Positions 7,414 to 15,066 of a stretch of DNA of 64,000 bases are shown in pieces; position 1 is the first letter of the stretch; each line of letters opens with the position of its first letter. A program made the translations under genes and the position numbers. This DNA comes from G963678095 sp963678095 (lineage in GTDB: Bacteria; Bacillota; Negativicutes; Selenomonadales; Selenomonadaceae), in NCBI GenBank assembly GCA_963678095.2, contig CAXXXP010000001.1, forward strand, positions 310,001 to 374,000, written 5' to 3'. The notes beneath the pieces are model-generated. The model had not been told where the DNA came from, made no database searches, and saw nothing but the letters and a program-made list of their open reading frames with translations.

Positions 7414-9990
7414 ATGGGACAGGAAAAATATACGCAAAAGGTCATGGAGGCTCTGCAATCAGCGCAGCAGACGGCAGCGCTGCACTATCATCAGGAGATA
7501 ACAGGGGCCCATATGCTATTGGCACTGGTCAAGGACCCGGAAGGCTTGCTTGCCACCATTTTTCAGGAGTGTAAGACGGATCTGCCACTGCTGAAAACGC
7601 GGCTGGAACAGCTTTTGAAAAAGCAGCCGGGGGTAAAGGGACAGGATCGTCTGTCCATGAGCACCGGGATGGTAAGGGTGCTGGGCAAGGCAGAAGCGCT
7701 TGCGCAAAAGATGAAGGATGAGTATATCAGCACAGAGCATATACTGTTGGCCTTGATCGAGGATGGAGACAGTGATACGCTAGCGGTTTGCCGGGAATTT
7801 GGCTTGAATAAATCAAAGATCGAAGCGGTAATCAAGACAAATCGTAAACAGAATGTGACCAGCGATAATCCGGAAAGCGGCTATAAATCATTAGAAAAAT
7901 ATGGGCGCGACTTGACCGATGCGGCCCGCCGTGGCAAAATTGATCCGGTTATCGGCCGGGATGAGGAGATTCGCCGGACAGTTGAAATTCTGTCAAGGCG
8001 GACCAAAAACAATCCGGTGCTGATCGGCGAGCCTGGTGTCGGTAAGACGGCCATTGTCGAAGGCCTTGCCCGGAGAATTGTTGCCGGTGATGTGCCGGAA
8101 TCACTGAAAAACAAGATGCTGTATTCCCTTGATATGGGATCACTGGTGGCTGGAGCCAAGTTTCGCGGGGAGTTTGAAGAGCGGCTCAAAGCGGTGCTCA
8201 ATGAAATTGCCAAATCAGAAGGACAGATTCTGCTCTTTATCGATGAAGTGCATACCGTTGTCGGCGCCGGTGCCGCTGAGGGCGCCATGGATGCGGGCAA
8301 TATCTTAAAGCCGATGCTTGCCCGTGGTGAGCTGCGCTGCATCGGGGCCACTACGCTCAATGAATACCGCAAGTACATTGAAAAGGATGCGGCGCTGGAA
8401 CGAAGGTTCCAGCCGGTGCTGGTTGATCAGCCGACTGTTGAAGATACGATTTCGATTCTTCGCGGACTAAAGGAGCGCTATGAAGTGCATCACGGGGTTC
8501 GCATCCGCGATAATGCGCTTGTCTCGGCGGCGGTGCTGTCAGATCGCTATATAGCGGATCGGTTTCTGCCGGATAAGGCCATCGATCTCGTCGATGAAGC
8601 CGCAGCCAAGCTGCGTACGGAAATAGAATCGATGCCAGCGCCGCTGGATGAGGTGCGGCGCAAGATCATGCAGCTGGAAATTGAAGAACAGGCACTGAAA
8701 AAAGAAACGGATGAAGCCTCTTCCCAAAAGCTCACACAGATTGTGAGGGATAAGGAGACCTTGCAACAGCGGGAAAGTGAACTTAAAGCAAAGTGGGAAA
8801 GTGAAAAACAATCCATTTTGCGCATCCGGGCCATTAAAAAAGAGATTGACGATACAAAGAATGAGATGGAAGCGGCCGAACGGGCGTATGACTTAAACCG
8901 TCTGTCTGAAATCAAGTATGGCCGGCTGCCGGAACTTGAAAAACAACTGGTCGAATCAGAGGCGGCGGTGGCGGCGCAGGCTAAAGAATCGCAGATGCTT
9001 AAAGAGGAAGTCGGAGAAGAAGATATCGCACGGGTTGTCAGCCGCTGGACGGGGATTCCGGTCGCAAAGATGATGACCGGGGAGCGGGAAAAACTCGTAC
9101 ACCTTGAGGATGTACTGCATCAGCGGGTGGTCGGGCAGGATGAAGCCGTTCGTGTTGTCAGCGAAGCGATTATCCGGGCAAGGGCTGGCATAAAGGACCC
9201 CAACCGCCCGATCGGCTCGTTTGTATTTCTCGGACCGACGGGTGTCGGTAAGACGGAGCTCGCCAAGACATTGGCCGAGGTTTTGTTTGATGACGAGCGC
9301 AACATCATTCGCCTGGACATGAGCGAATATATGGAAAAGCATGCAGTTTCACGTCTGATCGGAGCGCCTCCGGGCTATGTTGGCTACGATGAAGGCGGTC
9401 AGTTGACGGAAGCCGTGCGCCGCCGGCCTTATAGTGTTATCTTGCTCGACGAAGTCGAAAAAGCACATCAAGATGTATTTAACGTGTTGCTGCAGATTCT
9501 CGATGATGGGCGGCTGACGGACGGTAAAGGGCGCGTGGTCAGCTTCAAGAATACGGTCATCATTATGACCTCGAATCTTGGTTCCCATGAGATTTTGAAT
9601 GCGGCGGATTTTTCGCAGGCGGAAACCGCCGTGCGGGAAATTTTAAAAAATTACTTCCGTCCTGAATTTTTAAACCGCCTCGATGATATCATCGTCTTTA
9701 AGGGACTTGACCGCCAGCAGGTTAAGCAGATTGCCGGCATCCTGCTGACAGCGTTGGATGAACGTTTGCGCCGGCAGGTGAAAATCAGTCTTACCTGGAC
9801 CGACGAGGTGCTCGAATTGCTTTCCTCCCAAGGGTTTGATCCTAATTACGGAGCGCGTCCATTGCGCCGGCTGCTGGCCCATACGGTTGAAACGGCACTG
9901 AGCAAGGAAATTATCAAAGGGGAGATCAAGGAAGGCGATACGGTACAGATCGGTATCGTCGGCGATGAGCTTACCTTTACTGCACAGTAA
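7414..9990 (+). CDS. clpB: ATP-dependent disaggregase ClpB
   Basis: ClpB is a hexameric AAA+ chaperone that, with DnaK, pulls proteins out of aggregates after heat stress. The 858-residue protein has two Clp N repeats (about 1-145), AAA domain 1 with Walker A GEPGVGKT (about residue 205), and a coiled-coil middle domain (about 410-530) rich in Glu, Lys and Gln. AAA domain 2 has GPTGVGKT (about 607), followed by the C-terminal D2-small domain. The long middle domain separates ClpB from ClpC and ClpA. The start is ATG 7414 behind GGGAGGAAATT; the open frame runs 84 bases further upstream but overlaps the promoter. It is monocistronic with its own terminator. Confidence 0.97.
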   Translation: MGQEKYTQKVMEALQSAQQTAALHYHQEITGAHMLLALVKDPEGLLATIFQECKTDLPLLKTRLEQLLKKQPGVKGQDRLSMSTGMVRVLGKAEALAQKMKDEYISTEHILLALIEDGDSDTLAVCREFGLNKSKIEAVIKTNRKQNVTSDNPESGYKSLEKYGRDLTDAARRGKIDPVIGRDEEIRRTVEILSRRTKNNPVLIGEPGVGKTAIVEGLARRIVAGDVPESLKNKMLYSLDMGSLVAGAKFRGEFEERLKAVLNEIAKSEGQILLFIDEVHTVVGAGAAEGAMDAGNILKPMLARGELRCIGATTLNEYRKYIEKDAALERRFQPVLVDQPTVEDTISILRGLKERYEVHHGVRIRDNALVSAAVLSDRYIADRFLPDKAIDLVDEAAAKLRTEIESMPAPLDEVRRKIMQLEIEEQALKKETDEASSQKLTQIVRDKETLQQRESELKAKWESEKQSILRIRAIKKEIDDTKNEMEAAERAYDLNRLSEIKYGRLPELEKQLVESEAAVAAQAKESQMLKEEVGEEDIARVVSRWTGIPVAKMMTGEREKLVHLEDVLHQRVVGQDEAVRVVSEAIIRARAGIKDPNRPIGSFVFLGPTGVGKTELAKTLAEVLFDDERNIIRLDMSEYMEKHAVSRLIGAPPGYVGYDEGGQLTEAVRRRPYSVILLDEVEKAHQDVFNVLLQILDDGRLTDGKGRVVSFKNTVIIMTSNLGSHEILNAADFSQAETAVREILKNYFRPEFLNRLDDIIVFKGLDRQQVKQIAGILLTALDERLRRQVKISLTWTDEVLELLSSQGFDPNYGARPLRRLLAHTVETALSKEIIKGEIKEGDTVQIGIVGDELTFTAQ

Positions 9991-10017
9991 AAAAAGCCCC
10001 TGCGGGGGCTTTTTTTC
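9991..10017 (+). terminator. Rho-independent terminator after clpB
   Basis: AAAAAGCCCC and GGGGCTTTTTTT form a compact GC-rich hairpin directly after the clpB stop codon. Confidence 0.9.
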
Positions 10018-10101
10018 TGCATAACGGACATTGAAGGCGGGCTATTGTTTCGTATTGATAAACCATGGTACAATATAGCCAAAATAGATAAAGTTAAAGA
10101 T

Positions 10102-10121
10102 AGGCCGGATACGGCCTTTTT
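10102..10121 (+). other. Small terminator-like hairpin in the thioesterase 5' leader
   Basis: AGGCCG (10102-10107), loop GATA, CGGCCT (10112-10117) and then five T form a miniature intrinsic terminator. It ends immediately before the ribosome-binding site AGGAGGG of the next gene. A likely promoter (TTGTTT 10045, TACAAT 10069, 18-base spacer) lies upstream. The hairpin could attenuate transcription or expose or protect the ribosome-binding site. Confidence 0.4.
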
Positions 10122-10133
10122 AGGAGGGTAAAT

Positions 10134-10661
10134 ATGAGTTGCAGAGCAGGAGAAAATCGAATTATAATCAGTGAGGTCATGATGCCGAGTCAGGCCAATG
10201 TGGCTGGAAATGTCCATGGCGGAGAAATCATGAAGATGATGGATTCAGCTGCTTATGCTGCCGCTCGGCGCTATGCCAGGTCGAATGTCGTTACAGCCCG
10301 GGTGGATGAACTGGAATTTCATCTGCCGATTTTGATTGGGGATCTTGTGGTCTGCACGGCGGATATCGTCTTCGTGGGTCACAGCTCGATGGAAATTGCG
10401 GTCAATGTCGAAGTGGAGGATCTCGAGCACGAGGGCAAACCCCAGCGGGCGCTTTCCGCTTACTTTACGATGGTTGCACTCGATCGCAATGCCAAACCAA
10501 AGACGGTGCCGGCACTGGTGCTGGACACGGAAGAAGTGAAAGCAGCTTTTGGCGAGGGGAAACGTCGCTATGAGGAACATAAGGCGAAGAAAAAACAGCA
10601 GCTGCTGGCGGAAAAAGCCGCCCGAGAAGCTGCCAAAGCGGCCAAAGGCGTTGAGAAGTAG
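10134..10661 (+). CDS. Acyl-CoA thioesterase, hotdog fold (YciA/YkhA type)
   Basis: The 175-residue protein hydrolyses acyl-CoA thioesters by family assignment. The hotdog domain covers about residues 8-125 with the signature NVHGGEIMKMMDSAAY. The N-H-G-G segment and following Asp are typical of the acyl-CoA hydrolase (BACH/YciA) group. The last 35 residues form a Lys- and Ala-rich tail (KKKQQLLAEKAAREAAKAAKG) that is probably helical and not part of the fold. The start follows a strong AGGAGGG. It is a single gene between two terminators. Chain-length preference cannot be judged. Confidence 0.88.
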   Translation: MSCRAGENRIIISEVMMPSQANVAGNVHGGEIMKMMDSAAYAAARRYARSNVVTARVDELEFHLPILIGDLVVCTADIVFVGHSSMEIAVNVEVEDLEHEGKPQRALSAYFTMVALDRNAKPKTVPALVLDTEEVKAAFGEGKRRYEEHKAKKKQQLLAEKAAREAAKAAKGVEK

Positions 10662-10670
10662 TGCCACCAT

Positions 10671-10699
10671 AAAAAGCAGAGTGAGAACTCTGCTTTTTT
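10671..10699 (+). terminator. Rho-independent terminator after the thioesterase gene
   Basis: AAAAAGCAGAGT, loop gaga and ACTCTGCTTTTT form a perfect 12-base stem with a T tail. Confidence 0.9.
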
Positions 10700-10819
10700 A
10701 TTGCTGATAATTATAATGAGTTGTCCATTGAAGAAGAATAAAAAAAATACTTGTTTACAATTAACTCGACATAAAATAAAAAGCTTGCAAAAAGTGTTTA
10801 CGTATGTTAATCTGTAAAA

Positions 10820-11099
10820 GATATATGAGAAATGCGTTGCAGAGGAATAGTAAAATGCAGGATGCTGGCAGAGACCCGCTGGTTGGTGAAAAGCGGGAGC
10901 AAAGTGGATTTGAACTCACCTTGAAGCAGCACGCTGAAATGCAAAGAGTAGGTGGCGCCGGGGCCTGGCCGTTAAAACAGGAGGATATAAGGCTGTATAA
11001 GTCCGTATCTGGTAAAGTGCACAGCATAGCTGTGAAGTAGAGTGGTAACACGTGAGCAAAGGCTTTCGTCTCTTTGGAGATGAGGGCTTTTTATTTTTA
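10820..11099 (+). ncRNA. T-box leader, leucine specific, controlling leuA
   Basis: The leader has the T-box plan: a promoter (TTGCAA 10785-10790, TAATCT 10808-10813), a GAATAGTA motif in Stem I near 10845, a specifier loop in which CTC (10915-10917, in GAACTCACC) reads leucine, and the T-box AGAGTGGTAACACG at 11039-11052. The UGGU in the T-box fits the A discriminator of tRNA-Leu. A terminator follows with a 10-base stem (11063-11072 with 11077-11086) and a T run. Uncharged tRNA-Leu would stabilise the antiterminator and switch on leuA. The T-box departs slightly from the AGGGTGG consensus. Confidence 0.85.
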
Positions 11100-11135
11100 C
11101 CTTTTTTAAGACAAAACATAAGGGAGCGATAGCAG

Positions 11136-12806
11136 ATGATGAATTATAAAAAATACAAAAAAGGCTATTTTATGCCGCCGGTCGTGGACATGAGCTGGAC
11201 GAGGAAAGAGTATCCCGAACAAGCTCCGGTTTGGTGTAGCGTTGACCTGCGTGATGGCAACCAGTCCCTCATCATTCCGATGAGTCTTGAGGAAAAAATA
11301 GAATTCTTTAAAATGCTCGTGAACATCGGCTTTAAGGAAATAGAGGTCGGCTTTCCGGCGGCTTCGGAAACGGAATATGAATTTTTGCGCCGTCTCGTGG
11401 AAGAGGATCTGATACCGGAAGATGTCACGGTGCAGGTGCTGACGCAGGCCAGGGAACATATCATAAAAAAGACATTTGCGGCTCTTGAGGGGGTAAAGAA
11501 GGCGATTGTTCATGTCTATAACTCGACCTCGATCGCGCAACGAGAGCAGGTGTTCAGAAAATCAAAAGCGGAAATTAAGCAGATTGCCGTCGACGGGGCC
11601 AAACTCTTAAAAGAACTTACGGAAAAAGCCGGAGCGTCCTACCGCTTTGAGTATTCCCCCGAGAGTTTCACCGGCACCGAGGTGGAGTATGCGCTTGAAG
11701 TCTGCAATGCCGTCCTTGATGTCTGGCAGCCGACTGCGGGGCGCAAGGCAATTATCAACCTGCCGGTCACGGTGGAAATGTCGATGCCGCATGTCTATGC
11801 TGCCCAAATTGCTTATATGTCGCAGAATATGAAATACCGCGAAAATGTCGAGATTTCGCTCCATCCACATAATGACCGTGGCTGTGGGGTGGCTGATTCT
11901 GAAATGGGGCTGCTGGCCGGCGCTGACCGGATCGAGGGCACCTTATTTGGCAACGGTGAGCGCACCGGAAATGCTGATATTGTGACGATTGCCATGAATA
12001 TGTTCTCTCTTGGCATCGATCCGAAACTCAATTTTGCCAATATGCCGGAAATTATTGAAATGTATGAACGCGTTACGCGGATGGCGGTTTATGACCGTCA
12101 GCCATATGCCGGGCAGCTTGTATTTGCCGCCTTCTCCGGGTCACATCAGGACGCAATTGCCAAGGGCATGAAATGGCGCGAGGAAAATGGAGAAGAACGT
12201 TGGACGGTGCCATATCTGCCGATAGATCCGCAGGATGTCGGCCGCGAATATGACGGTGATGTCATCCGCATCAACAGTCAGTCCGGCAAGGGCGGCGTTG
12301 CTTATATCATGGAACAAAAATACGGTCTTGATATGCCGAAAAAGATGCGCGAGGATTTTGGCTACTGCGTTAAAGGCGTGTCTGATCACAAGCACAAAGA
12401 AATTATGCCGGAAGAAATCTATCAAATTTTTCAAAGTGAATACGTCAACGTTGAAATGCCTATCCGGCTGATTGATTTCCTGCTGAAGAAGGAACCGGAT
12501 GGCACCCGCACAGGAGATGTTCATCTTGAAATCAATGGCCGGGAATGTGTTTTCAGTGGACGCGGTAATGGACGCCTCGATGCTGTCAGCAATGCAATCC
12601 AGACGAATCTGCAGATTGAATACAGCAATCTGACCTACAGTGAGCATGCGCTTGAAATCGGCTCTACGTCCCGGGCAATTGCGTATATTGGAATTACCGG
12701 CAAAGACGGCAGCATAAGCTGGGGGGCAGGGCTTGATACGGATATTATAACGGCTTCCGTCAAGGCATTGATCAGTGCGATTAACCGCATGAATGCTGGT
12801 CAATAA
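11136..12806 (+). CDS. leuA: 2-isopropylmalate synthase (long, LeuA type 2)
   Basis: It condenses 2-ketoisovalerate with acetyl-CoA, the first committed step of leucine synthesis. The 556-residue protein has the DRE-TIM barrel (VDLRDGNQSL near residue 37, SLHPHNDRGCGVA metal ligands, NGERTGNADIV) and a C-terminal regulatory LeuA dimer domain from about residue 430, where leucine feedback inhibits by family knowledge. The length and the -DLRDGNQ- form match the actinobacterial/type 2 enzyme. ATG 11136 follows AGGGAGCG at 8 bases; ATG 11139 is an alternative. The remaining leucine genes are not in the window. Confidence 0.95.
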   Translation: MMNYKKYKKGYFMPPVVDMSWTRKEYPEQAPVWCSVDLRDGNQSLIIPMSLEEKIEFFKMLVNIGFKEIEVGFPAASETEYEFLRRLVEEDLIPEDVTVQVLTQAREHIIKKTFAALEGVKKAIVHVYNSTSIAQREQVFRKSKAEIKQIAVDGAKLLKELTEKAGASYRFEYSPESFTGTEVEYALEVCNAVLDVWQPTAGRKAIINLPVTVEMSMPHVYAAQIAYMSQNMKYRENVEISLHPHNDRGCGVADSEMGLLAGADRIEGTLFGNGERTGNADIVTIAMNMFSLGIDPKLNFANMPEIIEMYERVTRMAVYDRQPYAGQLVFAAFSGSHQDAIAKGMKWREENGEERWTVPYLPIDPQDVGREYDGDVIRINSQSGKGGVAYIMEQKYGLDMPKKMREDFGYCVKGVSDHKHKEIMPEEIYQIFQSEYVNVEMPIRLIDFLLKKEPDGTRTGDVHLEINGRECVFSGRGNGRLDAVSNAIQTNLQIEYSNLTYSEHALEIGSTSRAIAYIGITGKDGSISWGAGLDTDIITASVKALISAINRMNAGQ

Positions 12807-12829
12807 AGGGTTTATGGCAGCCCCCTTCA

Positions 12830-12858
12830 TTGACAAAAACCGGGATTTGTGCTAAAAT
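12830..12858 (+). promoter_or_regulatory. Strong promoter of the CheY-CheX leader
   Basis: TTGACA (12830-12835) and TAAAAT (12853-12858) have a 17-base spacer. It lies 24 bases after leuA, and the transcript would start near 12865. Confidence 0.8.
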
Positions 12859-12864
12859 AATAGA

Positions 12865-13018
12865 AAATTACGGTATGTCGTCAAGGGCAACAGTAGGATA
12901 CGCGGTTTTATCTGAACTTAAAAAAGCAGCCTGCTTAGAGTCTTCTTATACGCATGATTGGCGATACAAAGAATGAATTTTAAAAAGCAGGTGGCGCGAA
13001 AGCGCTGTCTGCTTTTTT
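12865..13018 (+). ncRNA. Unassigned attenuator-like leader of the cheY-cheX operon
   Basis: The about 155-base leader ends in an intrinsic terminator: AAAAAGCAG (12982-12990) pairs with CTGCTTTTTT from 13009, with a GGCGC/GCGCT inner stem and GAAA loop. The same two words occur earlier, AAAAAGCAG at 12921-12929 and CTGCTT at 12931-12936. The upstream CTGCTT can therefore pair with the terminator's 5' arm and form an antiterminator enclosing 12937-12981. This four-segment swap is the hallmark of attenuators and riboswitches. An open frame of 33 codons (12875-12976) also crosses the leader but has no clear ribosome-binding site. No known riboswitch consensus fits. Confidence 0.55.
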
Positions 13019-13094
13019 GTTTGGCCGGCCTACAGCTGATCTGATGAAATGCTGGAATCCGTCTGAGTTCAAAACAATTGGAGGAGTGGATTTT

Positions 13095-13955
13095 ATGGCT
13101 GTAAAGGTAATGATCGTTGATGATTCACCGTTTTCCCGGACACTGATTGCAGAGACACTGGCTGAGGGTGGCTTTGAAATTGCTGGCGAGGCTGATTCTT
13201 TGGAAAGTGCATTAAAGACCTATGAAGAGGTTCAGCCGGACATTGTGACTATGGATATTGCAATGCCGGAGCACGACGGATTTGAGGTCAGCCGGGCCCT
13301 ATTGCGCCATGATCCCAAGGCGAAGATCATCCTGTCGAGCTCGATGAAGGATGAAGAAACCGAGATGGAGGCCAAGCGTATTGGTGTTTCCGGCTATGTG
13401 CAAAAACCGCTCGAGGCAGAAACGTTGTTTGCCATTATCGAAAAGGTCCTGTCGCCGGACACCTTGTTTCAGGAACTGATGGACCGGGGGCTGGAGACCT
13501 TTAAGGAAGCACTGGCGCAGAATCTGACCCGGATGGCCAAGACACCCGTTGAGTTTATCGAAGATGCGGCTATTGAAGAGCCGTATCGTTCGAAAGGGGT
13601 GACGACGGTTATCGGCATCATCGGCCAGTATACCGGTACAATGATTATGGACTTGGCCTTTGAAGATGCGGAAAAAATTGCCGAGACGCTTTTGCGCCGG
13701 CCGGCAAAAGACAGGGAAGAAGTTCTGGCTATGGTGGCTGAGCTGGCAAATATCGTCGGCGGCATTGCCTGCTCAATGCTCAATAAACGGGAAAAATCGC
13801 TTGGCCTGCGCGTTTCGCCGCCAAGCATGTTTCATGGTAACTCAGCGGAGCTCGTGAGCCCGCGGGTTAAGATTCAAAAATCCCTGGCCCGGACACAATA
13901 TGGTGAAATATTCCTGGGCATCGGATTCAAAAAGGGGTCGACATTATGGATGTAA
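13095..13955 (+). CDS. CheY receiver-CheX fusion response regulator
   Basis: The 286-residue protein joins an N-terminal CheY-like receiver (Asp9-Asp10, phosphorylated Asp54 in TMDIAMPEHDG, Lys104 in VQKPLE) to a C-terminal CheX-type domain from about residue 135. The CheC/CheX/FliY phosphatase core is visible: Glu216-x2-Asn219 in AELANIVGG, with Pro 23 residues later. Such domains remove phosphate from CheY-P, so the protein may regulate its own or another receiver. The start is ATG 13095 behind TTGGAGGAG; the longer frame begins in the terminator. No chemoreceptor, CheA or flagellar genes are nearby, so a role outside chemotaxis is possible. Confidence 0.85.
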   Translation: MAVKVMIVDDSPFSRTLIAETLAEGGFEIAGEADSLESALKTYEEVQPDIVTMDIAMPEHDGFEVSRALLRHDPKAKIILSSSMKDEETEMEAKRIGVSGYVQKPLEAETLFAIIEKVLSPDTLFQELMDRGLETFKEALAQNLTRMAKTPVEFIEDAAIEEPYRSKGVTTVIGIIGQYTGTMIMDLAFEDAEKIAETLLRRPAKDREEVLAMVAELANIVGGIACSMLNKREKSLGLRVSPPSMFHGNSAELVSPRVKIQKSLARTQYGEIFLGIGFKKGSTLWM

Positions 13956-14407
13956 ATGCGATTAATCCCATTTTGGCTTCCTTTACGGAAGTCTTGCCAC
14001 TGCTCGGTTTTTCCCAGGTGACGAAGAAAAAAGTGTCTTTGGCCGGATCGACCCTTGCCTATGACGGGATCTTGCTCAACGTGGCGGTGGTTGGTTCGAT
14101 AAAAGGGGTGCTGCTGCTCGGCATGAGTTTTGAGGATGCCAAGAAATTTGCCTCCAAGATGATGATGGGAATGGAAGTCCACGAACTTGATTCTTTGGCG
14201 CAAAGTGCTATTTCAGAGATGGCGAATATGGTGTGCGCTAATGCCTGTACGCAGTTCAGTAAGGCGGCTATCGGCGGGCTCGATATTTCGCCGCCGACTT
14301 TGATGATGGGGACGGGCGGGATGGCGACACTGCCGGTACCACAGGCAATTGTCATCGATTTTGACTGTGATGGCATCGCGGTCAAGCTGTACGTTGGCTT
14401 GGCCTGA
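13946..14407 (+). CDS. CheX-family phosphatase-like protein
   Basis: The 153-residue protein is a single CheX domain. The motif S-x3-E-x2-N (Ser87, Glu91, Asn94 in SAISEMAN) and the Pro pair 23 residues downstream are intact, so CheY-P phosphatase activity is plausible. It overlaps the preceding gene by 10 bases, which suggests coupled translation and a shared partner. A perfect 18-base terminator hairpin ends this two-gene operon. Cellular role unknown. Confidence 0.85.
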   Translation: MDVNAINPILASFTEVLPLLGFSQVTKKKVSLAGSTLAYDGILLNVAVVGSIKGVLLLGMSFEDAKKFASKMMMGMEVHELDSLAQSAISEMANMVCANACTQFSKAAIGGLDISPPTLMMGTGGMATLPVPQAIVIDFDCDGIAVKLYVGLA

Positions 14408-14417
14408 GACTGAAGCG

Positions 14418-14456
14418 AAAACAGCCCGGCCCTTTACTAAAGGGCCGGGCTGTTTT
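14418..14456 (+). terminator. Rho-independent terminator after the CheX gene
   Basis: A perfect 18-base stem (14418-14435 with 14439-14456) has a three-base loop and ends in TTTT. The next 140 bases hold nothing recognisable. Confidence 0.9.
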
Positions 14457-14599
14457 GCGAAAAATAGGATAGTAGGTTACTCGCTGGCATCGTTTGGTGC
14501 GTGGTACGGGATGGATTTCACGAAGAACGGTACACTTTGTTTTGTTACAAAAATGATGAAAATTATTAAAAAAATATAAAAATATTACACTTTTAGCTA

Positions 14600-14628
14600 T
14601 TGACAAGAGACGAGCGGTATTATATTAT
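14600..14628 (+). promoter_or_regulatory. Promoter of the trp operon
   Basis: TTGACA (14600-14605) and TATTAT (14623-14628) are separated by 17 bases, ahead of the T-box leader. Confidence 0.8.
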
Positions 14629-14892
14629 AAGCGTATTGAAAGTTGAATTACAGAAATAAATCAACGACCGGGAAATAGTACATATGCAGCCTTTTGTTCA
14701 GCGAGCTGATGACCGAGAAATCGGAGGTGTGATGATCAGCCAAAAGAGCGTATCGAATGGTCCCGCGAGAGTCCACCGAAAGATTTCAAGTAGGCTGGAA
14801 CGGTTGCCTCCGTTAGCGGGCTAGGATATCGGATGATTGTATTATCCCGTATCTGAAACGAGAAGTTGCTTATTTAGGGTGGCAGAGCGAAA

Positions 14893-14929
14893 CCATTTCG
14901 TCCCTTGTGTGGATGAAGTGGATTTTTTT
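14893..14929 (+). terminator. First T-box terminator of the trp leader
   Basis: CCATTTCGTCC (14893-14903) pairs fully with GGATGAAGTGG (14911-14921), using two wobble pairs, and is followed by seven T. Confidence 0.8.
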
Positions 14930-14970
14930 ATGTTTAAATAAGCAGCTTGAATTAGGGTGGTACAGCGGAA

Positions 14971-15030
14971 AACCATTTCGCCCCTTAAATGCCTGACGTG
15001 CATTTAAGGGGCGAAATGGTTTATTTTTTT
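14971..15030 (+). terminator. Second T-box terminator of the trp leader
   Basis: A perfect 22-base stem (14971-14992 with 15000-15021) and a seven-base loop precede TATTTTTTT. It is far stronger than the first terminator and ends 36 bases before trpD. Confidence 0.9.
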
Positions 15031-15066
15031 ACCGGAAATAAGATAAGAGGAAATGGAGTGAATCTC

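Larger units (their letters stand above)
14635..15030 (+). ncRNA. Tryptophan T-box leader with two T-box/terminator modules
   Basis: Stem I carries GGAAATAGTA (14671-14680) and a specifier TGG at 14758-14760 (in CGAATGGTCC), which reads tryptophan. Two T-box sequences follow: AGGGTGGCAGAGCG (14876-14889) and AGGGTGGTACAGCG (14954-14967). Each has its own terminator (14893-14929 and 14971-15030). Only one Stem I/specifier is present. The first T-box has UGGC, matching the G discriminator of tRNA-Trp; the second has UGGU, which fits it only by wobble. Both terminators begin CCATTTCG, so the second module looks like a tandem duplicate of the decision half of the leader. Confidence 0.85.

Noticed and set aside
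10804..11040. A 78-codon open frame in the leuA leader
   Set aside because: The region is explained by the leucine T-box; the frame has no ribosome site.
12865..13018. Assignment of the cheY-cheX leader to c-di-GMP, SRP, 6S, purine or THF RNA families
   Set aside because: None of the family core words could be found in order.
14458..14599. A possible small gene between the CheX terminator and the trp promoter
   Set aside because: Open frames here start inside the upstream gene or terminator and show no ribosome site; I see nothing in this stretch.
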